A stretch of DNA of 64,000 nucleotides from CAZYFH01 sp965249175 (GTDB lineage Bacteria > Acidobacteriota > Vicinamibacteria > Vicinamibacterales > UBA8438): the NCBI GenBank assembly GCA_965249175.1, contig OZ252227.1, positions 6,448,001 to 6,512,000 on the forward strand, in the 5' to 3' direction. The notes beneath the pieces were generated by a model. That model did no database searches and was not told where the DNA came from. It saw only the letters and a list, made by a program, of their open reading frames with translations. The position numbers were made by a program, and so were the translations under genes. Below are positions 26,787-36,389 of the stretch, in pieces. Each line of letters begins with the position of its first letter. Positions within the stretch are counted from its first letter, which is position 1.

Positions 26787-27725
26787 TCACGGTCGCCACA
26801 TGGCGACCGCACGGTTCGGATAGTCGAAACCGACGACAAAGTGTCTCAGCACCCCGTTCCCGAGATTCGCGCCACGCGCAGCGAGCGGCGTGTTCCCCCG
26901 GTCGCCGTCAAGTACGAACCGGGCGTCGACAGTATCCACCTGCAACGGACCGAGGCGCACGGTGTCCACCGAACCCAGTCGAATAGGGGCCGCTCCACCG
27001 TAACCGATCGTCGTTCCCTCCTCAGCTTCGGCCGCGACGGACTGAAGACCTAGCAACTCCACTCCCGCGCGATAAAGTGTCACACCCGCGTTCGAACCTG
27101 TGTCTACCGTCGCACGCAAAGCCGAGCCGTTCACGAAGATCTCGGGTAGCAGTGGAAAGTTCTCGCCCTCGAAGTCCTCGAACGTGCTCTCGAACATCGG
27201 ATGTGGCGCGTCTCTGCTCCACGAGGTGTCAAGGGGAAGGAACCTGATTTCCCGCTCGGGATAGTCGATTTCGAGCTTGTAGCGCCGCAGGAAGTTGTGG
27301 CCCAGGATGCCGTGTATCGGCACGCCCATCCGCTCTGACGCCGCAGACAGGTCGCCCGCCAGCGCGAGGAGACGGCGGGCGCGGAGCCCTTGAATCTCGA
27401 GCCGGACGGGGGGGATCAGGGCCACCTCAACGCGACCGCCGACTCCCTCTCCCTGCGCCCCGAGTGGGAGCACAAAGCCAGAAACGGACTCGGCAACCGC
27501 GAGATCGAGCACCGACGGGTCGGTCCCCGTGTCGAGGACGAGGTTATAGGGCCCACCGCCGTTCACGCGCCCAGTCAGGCGAATGACCTCGCGTGTGAAC
27601 TGGAAGCTGACGGCCACCACGTCGGGGGGGGCGGCGCGTCGGAAGCGCTCGGCGCCAACGAAGGCACTGAGCACTGCACCCGCGCTCACGATCAGGGTGA
27701 AGGCCCAACGGACGATTCGTTTCAT
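26787..27725 (-). CDS. Secreted retropepsin-like aspartic protease
   Basis: The 312-residue protein has an N-terminal signal helix (FTLIVSAGAVLSAFVGA) and two aspartyl motifs, VLDTGTD (about residue 65) and ATVDTGSN (about 205). This means two retropepsin lobes in one chain, as in bacterial PDZ-less aspartyl proteases. GILGHNFLRRY follows the first lobe. It is likely periplasmic. No operon partner is seen. Confidence 0.82.
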   Translation of the reverse strand: MKRIVRWAFTLIVSAGAVLSAFVGAERFRRAAPPDVVAVSFQFTREVIRLTGRVNGGGPYNLVLDTGTDPSVLDLAVAESVSGFVLPLGAQGEGVGGRVEVALIPPVRLEIQGLRARRLLALAGDLSAASERMGVPIHGILGHNFLRRYKLEIDYPEREIRFLPLDTSWSRDAPHPMFESTFEDFEGENFPLLPEIFVNGSALRATVDTGSNAGVTLYRAGVELLGLQSVAAEAEEGTTIGYGGAAPIRLGSVDTVRLGPLQVDTVDARFVLDGDRGNTPLAARGANLGNGVLRHFVVGFDYPNRAVAMWRP

Positions 27726-28034
27726 AGGTGCTTCCGCCTCCTGCGCGAAAATCGGCTTCTAAAGCCTCGGTCAGCGCCTGGGCGGAAACGAATCGCTCGG
27801 ACTCATCCTCGGCATTCGGAGCACGTCTGAGGCCGACGACGATGACCGGGGACTTAGATGCGCAGAACCGGGATCGAAACTGGGCTGCAACGCTGCGTGT
27901 TTCTAGGAAACTTGGCGCCGTTTCCGTCGCGCGATTTCCCACCTGTCCAGGCGGGCTAGGAACCCCAGTCAACGGTGTTCCCGCGCGGGACTTCCTTGGA
28001 GTGTCCCCAGCACGTGGGGAATGGCGCGCATCTC
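27726..28034. other. Intergenic, no gene seen
   Basis: Open frames in both directions have no family signature. Upstream of the protease gene only general high-GC sequence is found. Confidence 0.45.
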
Positions 28035-28445
28035 TCAGCCCGGCACGGCCAACGCACCGGCGAGGAGGAACGACAGACCGCCGAACCCGCTCGCGAAGGC
28101 GAGGACCGTCATCGTCACAAGGGTGGTATTGGGGCCGAACGGTGTGCCGCTCGTCGCGATACCGACGGCGCCGGAGAGCACGATGAGCCCGAGCGCGATC
28201 GTCCGGGGCCAGTGACGCAATCGAACCCCGAACCCGAGGTTGACGATGTGCGGGAAAAAGTAGAGCGCGAACGCCAGACCTAACCAGACCGTGACATCGG
28301 ACGCCTCGGCGACACCCGGGAATCGGTAGCCGGTCGCGATGTTATAGAAGCCGGCTGCGAGCATTGCTCCGAGCGCGCCCCGAACGAATCGCCCGAGTGG
28401 TCGAGGGCGGTCCAGCGCGCCGGTCTCTAGAAAATCGACTTCCAC
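28035..28445 (-). CDS. Small membrane protein, about three helices
   Basis: The GTG at 28445 follows an AGGAG box; the frame continues upstream but without sense. The 136-residue product begins VEVDFLETGALDRPRPLGRF and has hydrophobic stretches ALGAMLAAGFYNIA, VWLGLAFALYFFPHIV and TIALGLIVLSGAVGIA. Function unknown. Its first residues resemble a translation of the 72-bp repeat at 46617 and 50631 read on the minus strand. Confidence 0.6.
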   Translation of the reverse strand: MEVDFLETGALDRPRPLGRFVRGALGAMLAAGFYNIATGYRFPGVAEASDVTVWLGLAFALYFFPHIVNLGFGVRLRHWPRTIALGLIVLSGAVGIATSGTPFGPNTTLVTMTVLAFASGFGGLSFLLAGALAVPG

Positions 28446-28657
28446 CGCTGCTCCTGTTCGAGCCACGGCTGACCGACACGCGTGCCGTCGGCCAGTGAGG
28501 TTCCCTTTCAACCGCTGCGCCGCGATGGCCGCACCGCGGACCCGTGCCGCCAGACCCACTGTATGCGTACATGCGACAGAACACATGTGCCAGAAGTCAC
28601 GAGGGTAGCCAAGACGAGGCTGATAGCCATCTCGGCAACGCGCTTCAAGGGAGCGGC

Positions 28658-28689
28658 TTGACTCTGGAGTCGACACCAGGGTGCATACT
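28658..28689 (+). promoter_or_regulatory. MerR-type promoter with 20-bp spacer
   Basis: TTGACT (28658-28663) and CATACT (28684-28689) are 20 bases apart, with a dyad (CTGGAGTC...) in between. Overlong spacers are the hallmark of promoters untwisted by MerR-family activators. It lies directly before the broken merR-like gene. Confidence 0.6.
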
Positions 28690-28724
28690 GGCGCTATGGA
28701 CGATGCACACGGCTCGGGCGGAGC

Positions 28725-30159
28725 GAGATATTGTCAAATGTTGTGGATCGGTCATCAGCGTGATCAGGCGGCCACCTTCCGATCTCCCTCGTTGTTTCGC
28801 TCCTGCTGTACCCCGTCAATGAACGTCACGCCGGCGCGGACGAGTGGCAGCAGATGCGCGCCATTGAGCCGACGCCAGCGCTGCTGTGCCATCTCGAGCA
28901 GCTTGTAGGCCATCAACAGGCCCTTGGTGCGCGAGCCCGCGCCTTTGGTCACGCGCTGCCGGAGTCGGACCGTGGCGAATGGCGACTCGATGACGTTGCT
29001 CGTGCGCACGTGCTGCCAATGCTCAGCTGGCAGGGCAAAGTGCGTGAGGAGGCGGTCGCGGTCTGCGTCCAGGCACGCCGCCGCCTTCGGGTACTTGGCC
29101 TCGTACTCGGCGATGAAGACGTCCATGGCCTCCTCGGCGTGTGCCCGCGTCTCGGCGTACATGATCTCGCGGAGCGCGCGCTTCGCTTTCGGCTGTAATC
29201 GCTTTGGCAATTTGTCGAGCACGTTGCCCATCTTGTGACACCAGTCGCGGAGCTCTCGCGTGTCCGGCCACACGTCGCGCACGGCCGCCCAGAAACCCAG
29301 GGCGCCGTCGCCGACCGCCCCCACCGGGGCCCGCATGCCGCGCCGCTGGAGGTCCCGCAGCACCGTCGCCCAGCTGTCGGTGCTCTCGCGGTAGCCGTCC
29401 TCCAGGGCCACGAGCTTCTTGGTCCCATCGGGCCGTACGCCGATGATCACCAGCGTACAGAGCCGATCGTCCTCGAGCCGGATGTTGAAATGGATGCCGT
29501 CGACCCACACGTACACGTAGTCACGATCGGCCAGGTCCCGCTGGCGGAACCGCCGGTAGTCCTCTTCCCACACCGCCGTGAGGCGCGCGATGTTGGTCGC
29601 GCTGAGGCCGGCCGCGTCATCCCCCAATAGCACCGGCAGCGCTTCGCGGAAATCGCCCGTCGACAGACCGCGCAGATAGAGGATCGGCAGCACCTCCGCC
29701 ACCTTGGGCGAGCGACGCATGTAGGGGGGCAAGATCCGACTCGTGAACCGCTCCCGCTGGCCCGCGCCGTTGACCCTTTTGTCGTTCACCCGAGGAGCAT
29801 GCACCTCGAGCGTACCTGCCCCGCACGTCACCTTCCGCGCCTGGGCCCGACCATTCCGAACGACCAGCCGGCGTCCCCGCGCGTCCCGCTCCTCGCCGTG
29901 GGCCTCGATGTACTGCCCGACCTCCACCGCCAGGGCCGTCATCAACATCCGCCGGGCTCCCTCCCGGGCCAGCTCGTCCACCGTCTGCGCACCGCGCTCT
30001 TCCGGCGGAACTTCGTTGTCTGCTCCATCGTTGTCGAGTACCTTCAGCATGGGTGGCGGCTCCTTTCACCGGCCTGCCAGCCGGAGTTTTCGCGTTGCTC
30101 ACGCGAAAGGATACGCCGCCTTCTTCAGACTGCCGATCCACAACTTCTGGTTATATCTC
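28725..30159 (-). mobile_element. IS256-family element, copy A
   Basis: 1435 bp with ends GAGATATTGTC and GGTTATATCTC, and related inner ends around TTGTGGATCGG. GGCGGAGC is duplicated at 28717-28724 and 30160-30167. Same length and transposase as copies at 48351 and 51440. Confidence 0.92.
28764..30050 (-). CDS. IS256-family transposase, copy A
   Basis: 428 residues with the DDE set: VWVDGIHF (first Asp), AVGDGALGFW (second Asp) and TSNVIESPFATVRLR (Glu). It begins MLKVLDNDGAD after an AAAGGAG box. Identical in protein sequence to the copies at 48460 and 51479, and intact. Confidence 0.95.
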   Translation of the reverse strand: MLKVLDNDGADNEVPPEERGAQTVDELAREGARRMLMTALAVEVGQYIEAHGEERDARGRRLVVRNGRAQARKVTCGAGTLEVHAPRVNDKRVNGAGQRERFTSRILPPYMRRSPKVAEVLPILYLRGLSTGDFREALPVLLGDDAAGLSATNIARLTAVWEEDYRRFRQRDLADRDYVYVWVDGIHFNIRLEDDRLCTLVIIGVRPDGTKKLVALEDGYRESTDSWATVLRDLQRRGMRAPVGAVGDGALGFWAAVRDVWPDTRELRDWCHKMGNVLDKLPKRLQPKAKRALREIMYAETRAHAEEAMDVFIAEYEAKYPKAAACLDADRDRLLTHFALPAEHWQHVRTSNVIESPFATVRLRQRVTKGAGSRTKGLLMAYKLLEMAQQRWRRLNGAHLLPLVRAGVTFIDGVQQERNNEGDRKVAA

Positions 30160-30652
30160 GGCGGAGCCACCACGTCGGCGTACCGAATCGGAGAGCTGGC
30201 AACACTGACCCAGCTGACACCCGATACATTGCGCTACTACGAGCGGCTCTAGGGCTGCTCGGCAAGCCGCGTCGTAGTCCGGGCGGATTCAGGCTGTATA
30301 GCCGTGACGCGGTGCCGCAAGTGCGCTTCGTGAAGCAGGCCCAGGCTCTCGGCCTCGAGCTCGGCGAGATCCGCCAACTTGCCGGTGCCAATGGCGCGCG
30401 CGGACTGGCGCAATGCCGCCAGGTGCAGCCGGTGCTGCTGGCCAGGCTCGCTGAGCTGGACACGCGCCTCGCGGAGTTGCGCGGGCTCCGCCGGACGCTC
30501 AGGCGCGCCTTGGCGGACTGCGAGGAGCGGCTCGCAAGCCAGCCGGACGCCGCGTGTCCCGTGGTCGAGGAATTGGAGGCGCGTGCGGCGCGCCCTCGGA
30601 GGCCCAGCCGCAAGACGGCACGCGCGCACGGCCCTCGACGAGTGAGCAAACC

Positions 30653-30974
30653 ATGAAGGCTGAGCTGTACTATTTCGATGGGTGCCCTTCATACCAGAGG
30701 CGCTGGACAACCTGAAACAGGCCCTGCGCAGCGAACAGCGTTCCGACGAGGTCGAGATGATTCCGGTCGCCGATGTTGCGGATGCTCGAGCCAGCGGTTC
30801 ATCGGGTCACCGACCATTCGCATCGACGGTATCGATGTGGAGGGCGCGGCGGCGGAAACGCGTGGATACGGGTATGGGTGCCGCGTTTACACTGACGGCG
30901 GCCGCGCCGTCGGCTGGCCGACGGTGGACCAGATTCGGGAGGCGCTCCGGCGACGGCGCCGCACGTTCCCATGA
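30653..30974 (+). pseudogene. Thioredoxin-like small protein, two frameshifts
   Basis: ATG 30653 overlaps the merR stop. It reads MKAELYYFDGCPSYQ, then shifts to EALDNLKQALRSEQRS and again to RFIGSPTIRIDGIDVEG and GCRVYTDGG. Together these are the parts of a glutaredoxin-fold protein often paired with merR genes. Not functional as read. Confidence 0.7.
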
Positions 30975-31153
30975 CTTCTGGCACATGTCCGGTCCTCCGC
31001 GTAGGTCCTATATTTGCAGTGAGGCTCGTGACGGGTCAGACCCTGTCTCTCTGGCTCCATCCCTAGGCGACCCTTTGGGTGAACGGCCACGTCAAGGAGA
31101 GATGAACGGTTGCGGAAGCGATCTCTTCTGGGTTAGAGAGCACGTCGAGGAGT

Positions 31154-31231
31154 GGTTGACCGAACGTCCTGGTATCGGGACCTGACGCAGGTGCCCATCC
31201 GCGAGTTCCTCGAGCAGCTCGAGGCGCGCTA
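31154..31231 (+). pseudogene. Short C-terminal relic
   Basis: The frame ends WYRDLTQVPIREFLEQLEAR and stops 20 bases before the histidine kinase. It looks like the tail of a lost gene. The rest of 30975-31250 shows nothing. Confidence 0.3.
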
Positions 31232-31250
31232 GAACCTGCGGGCCGCCCGT

Positions 31251-32432
31251 ATGTCGAGCACACGGCGACGCCACCGAACAGCCCAGAACCTCCTCCGGAG
31301 TGCGGGCGCCGTCACGCTGACCCTGGCCGCGCTTCCGGCCGTGTCGATGCTGCTGGGCGTGCGGCTCATCCCCGGCGAGTTGCCCACACTGTCGCTGAGC
31401 GCGCTGTGGGTCTGGCTCGCGGCCGCGGTGTGCTACGCCATCGCGTTCTGGCGCACCGCCGCCGCCGTTGGCATCGATCGGCTCCAGACCAGGGCCAGAC
31501 TCCTCGTCGGCGTGCAGGCCGTGGCTGCCCTGGTGATGTTCTCGCTCGTGTGCAGTGGATACGAGACGACGCAGCTCGTCGTGGTCGCGGCTCAGATTGG
31601 ACTGCTGTTTTCGCTCCCTCTGAGCATCGGTCTGGTGCTCCTGCAATCAGTGATTCAAGGCTGGATCGCGATCGACCACTTTGGCGTCATGATGGCGCTC
31701 TGGTGGATCGGCGCCCTCACGCTTCCGTACTCGTCCTTGGCGCTGCTCACCGCGCGTATGGCTGCCAATCAGGCGAGGGCCGGCGACGAGCTCGCCAGCG
31801 CAAACGCCCAGCTTCGCGCAGCGCAAGCGCTACTCGCCGACAGCAGTCGGATGTCGGAGCGCGTGCGGATCTCCCAGGAGCTCCACGACCTGCTCGGACA
31901 TCATCTGACCGGGTTGAGCCTGCATCTCGAGGCCGCCCGCCATCAGGCGCAGGACAAATCGCTCGACGAGATCCGCACCTGTCAGTCGCTGACGAAGCTG
32001 CTCCTCAGTGATGTGCGCGATGCCGTCAGCTCTCTCAGGGGACAGGACACCCTGGACGTGACCAAGGCCCTCTTGCCCCTCGTGACGGAGATTCCCCACC
32101 CGGAGGTGCATCTCAGCGTTCCTGCGGACTTGGCGGTGGCCGACCCGGAGCGTGCGCACGCGCTGGTCCGCTGCGTGCAGGAAATCGTAACGAATACCGT
32201 CAGACATGCGAGTGCGGACAACCTGTGGATCGAGTTCGTACAGACCGATGACGGGGTGCATGTCCAGGCGCACGACGACGGCAGAGCCACCAAGAACTGG
32301 ACGCTGGGCCAGGGGCTCAAGGGGATGCGAGATCGCGTGGAGCACTTCGGCGGTCGTCTCGAGATCGACGCGCGTCCGTCCCACGGGTTTCGTCTGGACG
32401 CCTGGATCCCGTTCAGCGGAGACACGCCGTGA
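31251..32432 (+). CDS. Sensor histidine kinase (NarX/DesK type)
   Basis: The 393-residue protein has about six transmembrane helices in the first 180 residues, then a HisKA_3 domain with the phospho-acceptor in QELHDLLGHHLTGL (about 209), and an HATPase_c domain with QEIVTNTVRHA and the G box GQGLKGMRDRV. It overlaps the response regulator gene by four bases, so the two form a two-component pair. The signal is unknown. Confidence 0.92.
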   Translation: MSSTRRRHRTAQNLLRSAGAVTLTLAALPAVSMLLGVRLIPGELPTLSLSALWVWLAAAVCYAIAFWRTAAAVGIDRLQTRARLLVGVQAVAALVMFSLVCSGYETTQLVVVAAQIGLLFSLPLSIGLVLLQSVIQGWIAIDHFGVMMALWWIGALTLPYSSLALLTARMAANQARAGDELASANAQLRAAQALLADSSRMSERVRISQELHDLLGHHLTGLSLHLEAARHQAQDKSLDEIRTCQSLTKLLLSDVRDAVSSLRGQDTLDVTKALLPLVTEIPHPEVHLSVPADLAVADPERAHALVRCVQEIVTNTVRHASADNLWIEFVQTDDGVHVQAHDDGRATKNWTLGQGLKGMRDRVEHFGGRLEIDARPSHGFRLDAWIPFSGDTP

Positions 32433-33073
32433 TTCGCGTGTGCCTGGTCGAAGATCAGACCATCGTCCGCCAGGGGCTGCGGACGTTGCTCGATCTCGTC
32501 GATGACATCGAGGTCGTGGCCGAGGCCGTCGATGGCGAGGACGCCGTGCGGCGCATTCCCGACGCGACCCCGGACGTAGTGCTGCTGGATATGCGGATGC
32601 CCAAGCTCGACGGGTTGGGCGTCCTGGCGCAGCTTGGCGCCCAGCACCGCCTGCCACCCACCATCATCCTGACCACGTTCGATGACGACAGCACGGTGCT
32701 CGACGGGATCCGCGCGGGCGCCAAGGGCTTTCTCTTGAAGGATGTGTCGCTGGACCAGCTGACGGGCGCGATCCGCACGGTCGCCGCCGGCGGCACCATG
32801 ATTCAGCCCGCGGTGACGGATCGCATCCTCAAGGGATTGCATGGCGTCCCTCGCGAGTTCCCCAGCCTCGATCCGCCGGACCCCTTGACCGCGCGTGAGA
32901 CGGAGATCCTCCGGCTCATCGCCGGCGGCTACAGCAACCGAGAGATCGCGGGCGCGCTCGATCTGGCCGAAGGCACCGTCAAGAACCACATTTCGAGCAT
33001 CCTGTCCAAGCTCGGAGTCCGGGACCGCACGCGGTCCGTGCTGAAGGCGGTCGAGCTCGGGCTGATCCAGTAG
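32429..33073 (+). CDS. NarL/FixJ-type response regulator
   Basis: GTG 32429 overlaps the kinase stop (GTGA). The receiver domain has acidic residues at 8-9, the phospho-acceptor Asp54 in VLLDMRMP, and a Thr/Lys pair (ILTTFD, LLKDVS). The LuxR-type helix-turn-helix is LTARETEILRLIAGGYSNREIA...VKNHISSILSKL. Length is 214 residues. It is the partner of the kinase just upstream. Confidence 0.95.
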   Translation: MIRVCLVEDQTIVRQGLRTLLDLVDDIEVVAEAVDGEDAVRRIPDATPDVVLLDMRMPKLDGLGVLAQLGAQHRLPPTIILTTFDDDSTVLDGIRAGAKGFLLKDVSLDQLTGAIRTVAAGGTMIQPAVTDRILKGLHGVPREFPSLDPPDPLTARETEILRLIAGGYSNREIAGALDLAEGTVKNHISSILSKLGVRDRTRSVLKAVELGLIQ

Positions 33074-33112
33074 CGCTGGATCGACCCAGTGGGGGGCGGC
33101 GGCTCGCGCGGA

Positions 33113-33199
33113 CTACCAGAAGAACGTGACGGCCACCATAGCGGCCGCGCACCACAGACAGGCCAGCCCGCAGAGGGCCGCACAGAACAACTTGATCAT
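33113..33199 (-). CDS. Small membrane peptide (28 residues)
   Basis: ATG 33199 follows GGAGGATGCC, a strong box. The product MIKLFCAALCGLACLWC... is one hydrophobic helix with four Cys. It is convergent with the response regulator. Too short for most gene finders; function unknown. Confidence 0.5.
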   Translation of the reverse strand: MIKLFCAALCGLACLWCAAAMVAVTFFW

Positions 33200-33515
33200 G
33201 GCATCCTCCCGTCGCTCACCGGTGGATTCACGTCGGCTCCAAACCTCGACCGTAGCCGTGTTGGACTGCGGCGCATGTGCTGAAAGTCACGCCGCTCTAC
33301 CCCTGCCGAAGGTCACGGTAGCGGGCCGTGACGGCCGGCACATGTGCGCACGAACGTCCCTGCTGTTCACAGCACTCCGAAATGACGCCGGGTGTGAGGT
33401 GATGACGCTGCCAGGGTGTTTGGCCGACGCACACACCTGGTCTGCATCGCGTTCTCGCCGGTCGATTGGGTAGAAGAGAGACTCTCCGCGCGGTCTAGCA
33501 GCACCGCCTGAAGGG
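33200..33515. other. Intergenic, no gene seen
   Basis: Between the small membrane peptide and the hydrolase. Open frames have no family signature. Confidence 0.4.
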
Positions 33516-34495
33516 ATGGCAGGACGAACGCGGCTCGGACGGTCGGCGCGACGACTCGTCACGCGCGTGACCGAGCGATCTGTCATCGACCGGCGAGTCT
33601 CACCGTTGCCCCTCCTCCTCCTGGCCCTGGTCGCCGCCTGCGCGCAGACCGAGCCCCCCGTGACCGAGGCGGCCAGCTACGACCGGGAACGGGTGATGTA
33701 CGCCAGTCAGGACGTGGAGCTGTCGGGCGTCTTGTGGACGCCGCGAGCGCCGGGCCCACATCCCGCGCTCGTGCTCGTGGACGGATCGGGAGAGACGACG
33801 GCGGAGCGGTTGGAGTCGTGGGCACGGCGATTCACTGAGTGGGGGCTCGCTTGTCTGTCGTACGACAAGCGGGAGTCGGAGCATCCGGAGGTCGCTACCT
33901 CGGTGGTTACGACATCGACATCCCGCTCCTGGCGCGTGACGCCGTCGCCGGTGTGCACTATTTGAAAACCCGCGATGAAATAGACGGTTCGCAGATCGGA
34001 CTGCTCGGGCAAAGCCAGGCAGGGTGGATCATCCCCGTCGCCGCAGCCGAGTCGCCCGACGTGTCGTTCAGCGTTGTCCTGTCGGGAGCGACGGTCACCC
34101 TCGGGGAGGAGGGTTACTTCAGTCAGCTCTCTGGTGACGATCCCTTCTGGCGCTGGATATATCGGGATCTCTCGCTGGACGAGATCTCTCGCCGGCTGGC
34201 GGAGCGAGGTCCCTCGCTCTTCGACCCTCGTCCCTACCTCGAGCGGGTCATGGTGCCGGGACTGTGGCTCTACGGAGCGGAGGATCGTAGCCAGCCCACC
34301 CGCGAGAGCGTGCGAATCCTCGACGAGCTCATCGAGGCCCATGACAGGGACTTCACCTACAGGGTGTTTGACAACGCGGACCACGCTCTCCGGGTCAACG
34401 GGACAACGGCCGAGGGCGTGTACGAGCTGGTAGAAGAGTGGATAGGCCGACAGCTCCGGCAAAGCCCGCGACCGACGCTCCAATCTGGGCGATAG
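33516..34495 (+). pseudogene. Alpha/beta-hydrolase lipoprotein, one frameshift
   Basis: The first frame has a lipobox (LLALVAAC), then VELSGVLWTPRAPGPHP and a break near 33870 after LSYDKR. One missing base moves to GVGASGGRYLGG, ending with the nucleophile GQSQAGW (Ser), an Asp region LWLYGAEDRS and DNADHAL (His). The corrected protein is a complete periplasmic dienelactone-hydrolase/esterase-like enzyme of about 325 residues. Confidence 0.8.
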
Positions 34496-34882
34496 CCGGA
34501 TTGCTCGCGGTCGCCTGGCTCGGCGTCAACGCGAGCTGGGGCCTGACCGATCCGGGCGACACGCTCGTCTCGGGCAGACTTCGTGCTGTCGCGCCGGAAA
34601 CAGCCTGGTTGCTCGCGTGCGCCGCCGTCCTCGCTGCTGCCGCAGCGGCGCCGCCGCGCGTGGACGATGGTCTCGGCGATGCTTCTCGCCTCGTCGGTGG
34701 CCCTGCTGGCAGGCGCGGTCGATGCCGCCGCCGCCAGTCTCCCGATAGCGGTCGTGACAGGACTCTTGTGGGTGCTGTGGGGTCGCAGCGTCCTCGAAAC
34801 GCGCGGACTGGGATGGGCGATCGTCACGCACGCCAGTCTCGATCTCGCCTTCTTTCTTGCGCAGTTCGTGCCGGACCGGTAG
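34438..34882 (+). pseudogene. CPBP-like membrane protein, frameshifted
   Basis: It starts at GTG 34438 inside the hydrolase end. The first frame has APIWAIAGLLAVAWLGV and TAWLLACAAVLAA. The second, from about 34660, has AMLLASSVALLAGA, IAVVTGLLWVLWG and GWAIVTHASLDLAFFL; the last is similar to the C-terminal motif of CPBP-type intramembrane proteases. The N-terminal glutamates of that family are not visible, so the family label is weak. Confidence 0.5.
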
Positions 34883-34919
34883 GTGGATTGCACGGCGCGC
34901 CGCCAGCGCGACTGGTGCG

Positions 34920-35309
34920 CTACTCCTCGAGCGGCTGGCTGAAGTAGTAGCAGAGGCCATCGGGGGCGACGACAAAAAAGACCTGGAGCTTCTGGCCGTC
35001 GCGCTCGTCGATGCGCCAGTTCGAGATCTTCACGTCGCGAGCTTCGAGCTCTGCCTTGGCGCGATGAATGTCGGTCACTGATATGGCTGCACCCTCCTGT
35101 GAGGGGTCGCCACCGTTCACGGCGAAACCGAGCTGCACACCGTCGCGCTCCAGGATGACGGTCGGGGTGGGCTCAGTACGCCTCTCGACCTCTTTCAGTC
35201 CGAAGGCCTTCGTGTACCATTTCGCGGCCTGCTCGATGTCCTTGACGGGCAGCGCAAGGACATCGTCGGCAAATGGGGAAGCGTCCTTGTAGAGTGCTGT
35301 GTCTGCCAT
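34920..35309 (-). CDS. VOC/glyoxalase-fold protein
   Basis: 129 residues. One beta-alpha-beta-beta-beta module begins DVLALPVKDIEQAAKWYTKAFGL, and the second ends LQVFFVVAPDGLCYYF. Metal ligands are not clear. It faces two related genes downstream on the plus strand; substrate unknown. Confidence 0.8.
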   Translation of the reverse strand: MADTALYKDASPFADDVLALPVKDIEQAAKWYTKAFGLKEVERRTEPTPTVILERDGVQLGFAVNGGDPSQEGAAISVTDIHRAKAELEARDVKISNWRIDERDGQKLQVFFVVAPDGLCYYFSQPLEE

Positions 35310-35384
35310 GTGCTCGTATCCGATCGGTAACCGTCAAACCGGAGCCATTGTAGTGGCCGCGGGTGCCTCATAGTCGGGGGAAAG

Positions 35385-35771
35385 ATGGATCCAAGTACGG
35401 ACACGAGGGCGCCATTCCTGGCGGCGGCAGTTCCAATAGTGTCGGTCGAGGATCTGGCCTCGGCGCTGAGCTATTACCAGCGGGTGCTGGGATTCGATGT
35501 GGGTTGGAGTTGGGGCGATCCGCCGCACCTGGCAAGCGTGTGTCGCGACCGGGTCGAGGTCAATCTGGCGCAACGCGACGGGTCCCAGGAGTCACAGCCT
35601 TCGAGGGTGTACTTCCAGATGTCGGGGGTCGACGAGTATTACCGGCTGGCGACCGAGGCCGGCGCGACGATTGAGGTCCCACTCGGTGACCGGCCGTATG
35701 GGATGAGGGACTTCAGGCTGCGGGATTTGGCCGGAAACGAGCTCAGCTTTGGCGAGGCCGCTGTGGATTGA
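35385..35771 (+). CDS. VOC/glyoxalase-fold protein
   Basis: 128 residues, beginning MDPSTDTRAPFLAAAVPIV. The VOC motifs are SVEDLASALSYYQRVLGFDV and a terminal MRDFRLRDLAGNELSF. It ends four bases after the TTG at 35768, from which the next gene might also start. Likely a small-molecule binding or lyase fold of unknown substrate. Confidence 0.8.
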   Translation: MDPSTDTRAPFLAAAVPIVSVEDLASALSYYQRVLGFDVGWSWGDPPHLASVCRDRVEVNLAQRDGSQESQPSRVYFQMSGVDEYYRLATEAGATIEVPLGDRPYGMRDFRLRDLAGNELSFGEAAVD

Positions 35772-35833
35772 AGATCCTGGTACCCATCGCGGCAAGGACG
35801 ATGACGGACGCGCGTAAGCTCGACGGTGAGGGT

Positions 35834-36235
35834 ATGACAGTGACCGCGGAGCAAGCCCTTGGGCCTATCTCGCCCTTCTTCATCGTGCGCGATGTTCCCC
35901 AGGCGATCAGGTTTTACGAGGAGCGGCTCGGGTTCGAGGTTCGGTTTTCTGAACCAGACGGGGCGCCGTTCTTCGCCATCGTGGGTCGCAACGCCGTCCA
36001 GATCCTCCTAAAGGCCGTCTCGGACGAGATCGATCCTCAGCCGAATCACACCCGTCATGACTGGGCGCCGTGGGACGCGTACGTGTTCGTCAGGGATCCT
36101 GACGCCCTGGCCACTGAGTTCACGTCTCGGGGCGTTGAGTTTCACAAAGAAGTCGTCAATCGCGGCGACGGGCTTCGGGGATTCGAGGTGTGCGATAACG
36201 ATGGCTACGTACTCTTTTTCGGTTGCCCCCACTAG
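35834..36235 (+). CDS. VOC/glyoxalase-fold protein
   Basis: ATG 35834 (MTVTAEQALGPISPFF) is preferred over the TTG at 35768. The 133-residue product has FFIVRDVPQAIRFYEERLGFEV and a terminal EVCDNDGYVLFFG with a Glu ligand candidate. Third VOC gene in a row, probably from local duplication. Confidence 0.8.
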   Translation: MTVTAEQALGPISPFFIVRDVPQAIRFYEERLGFEVRFSEPDGAPFFAIVGRNAVQILLKAVSDEIDPQPNHTRHDWAPWDAYVFVRDPDALATEFTSRGVEFHKEVVNRGDGLRGFEVCDNDGYVLFFGCPH

Positions 36236-36252
36236 CCGGAGCGGGTCGCCAC

Positions 36253-36285
36253 TGTCCCTATATTGTCCCCATCAGGACTGCACTG
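36253..36285 (+). repeat. 33-bp direct repeat, left copy
   Basis: TGTCCCtAtATTGTCCCC followed by ATCAGGACtGCACTG. The other copy is at 38275-38307, with a few mismatches. The two copies flank the tRNA fragment and the orphan gene 36501-38183. Confidence 0.7.
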
Positions 36286-36389
36286 CTCGTGTTCCTACGC
36301 ACTCCTCGCATTTCTTGAGGCGGCGGCAAGTTATTGACAGTGAAGAATTGGGCCGGAAATCGTCGATCGTGGGGATCGCGCGCGCCGCA

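Larger units (their letters stand above)
28696..30656 (+). pseudogene. MerR-family regulator, split by IS256 copy A and frameshifted
   Basis: ATG 28696 starts MDDAHGSGGA. After removing the IS and one 8-bp duplicate, the frame continues TTSAYRIGELATLTQLTPDTLRYYERL, the MerR helix-turn-helix. A TAG then follows; two extra bases near 30250 shift to the frame GLLGKPRRSPGGFRLYS and a dimerisation helix with Cys residues (ARGLAQCR, AACPVVEEL). The gene is broken twice. It is the usual regulator of a mercury- or thiol-stress operon. Confidence 0.8.

Noticed and set aside
28658..30974. Mercury resistance operon
   Set aside because: Only a merR-like and a thioredoxin-like pseudogene; no merA, merT or merP.
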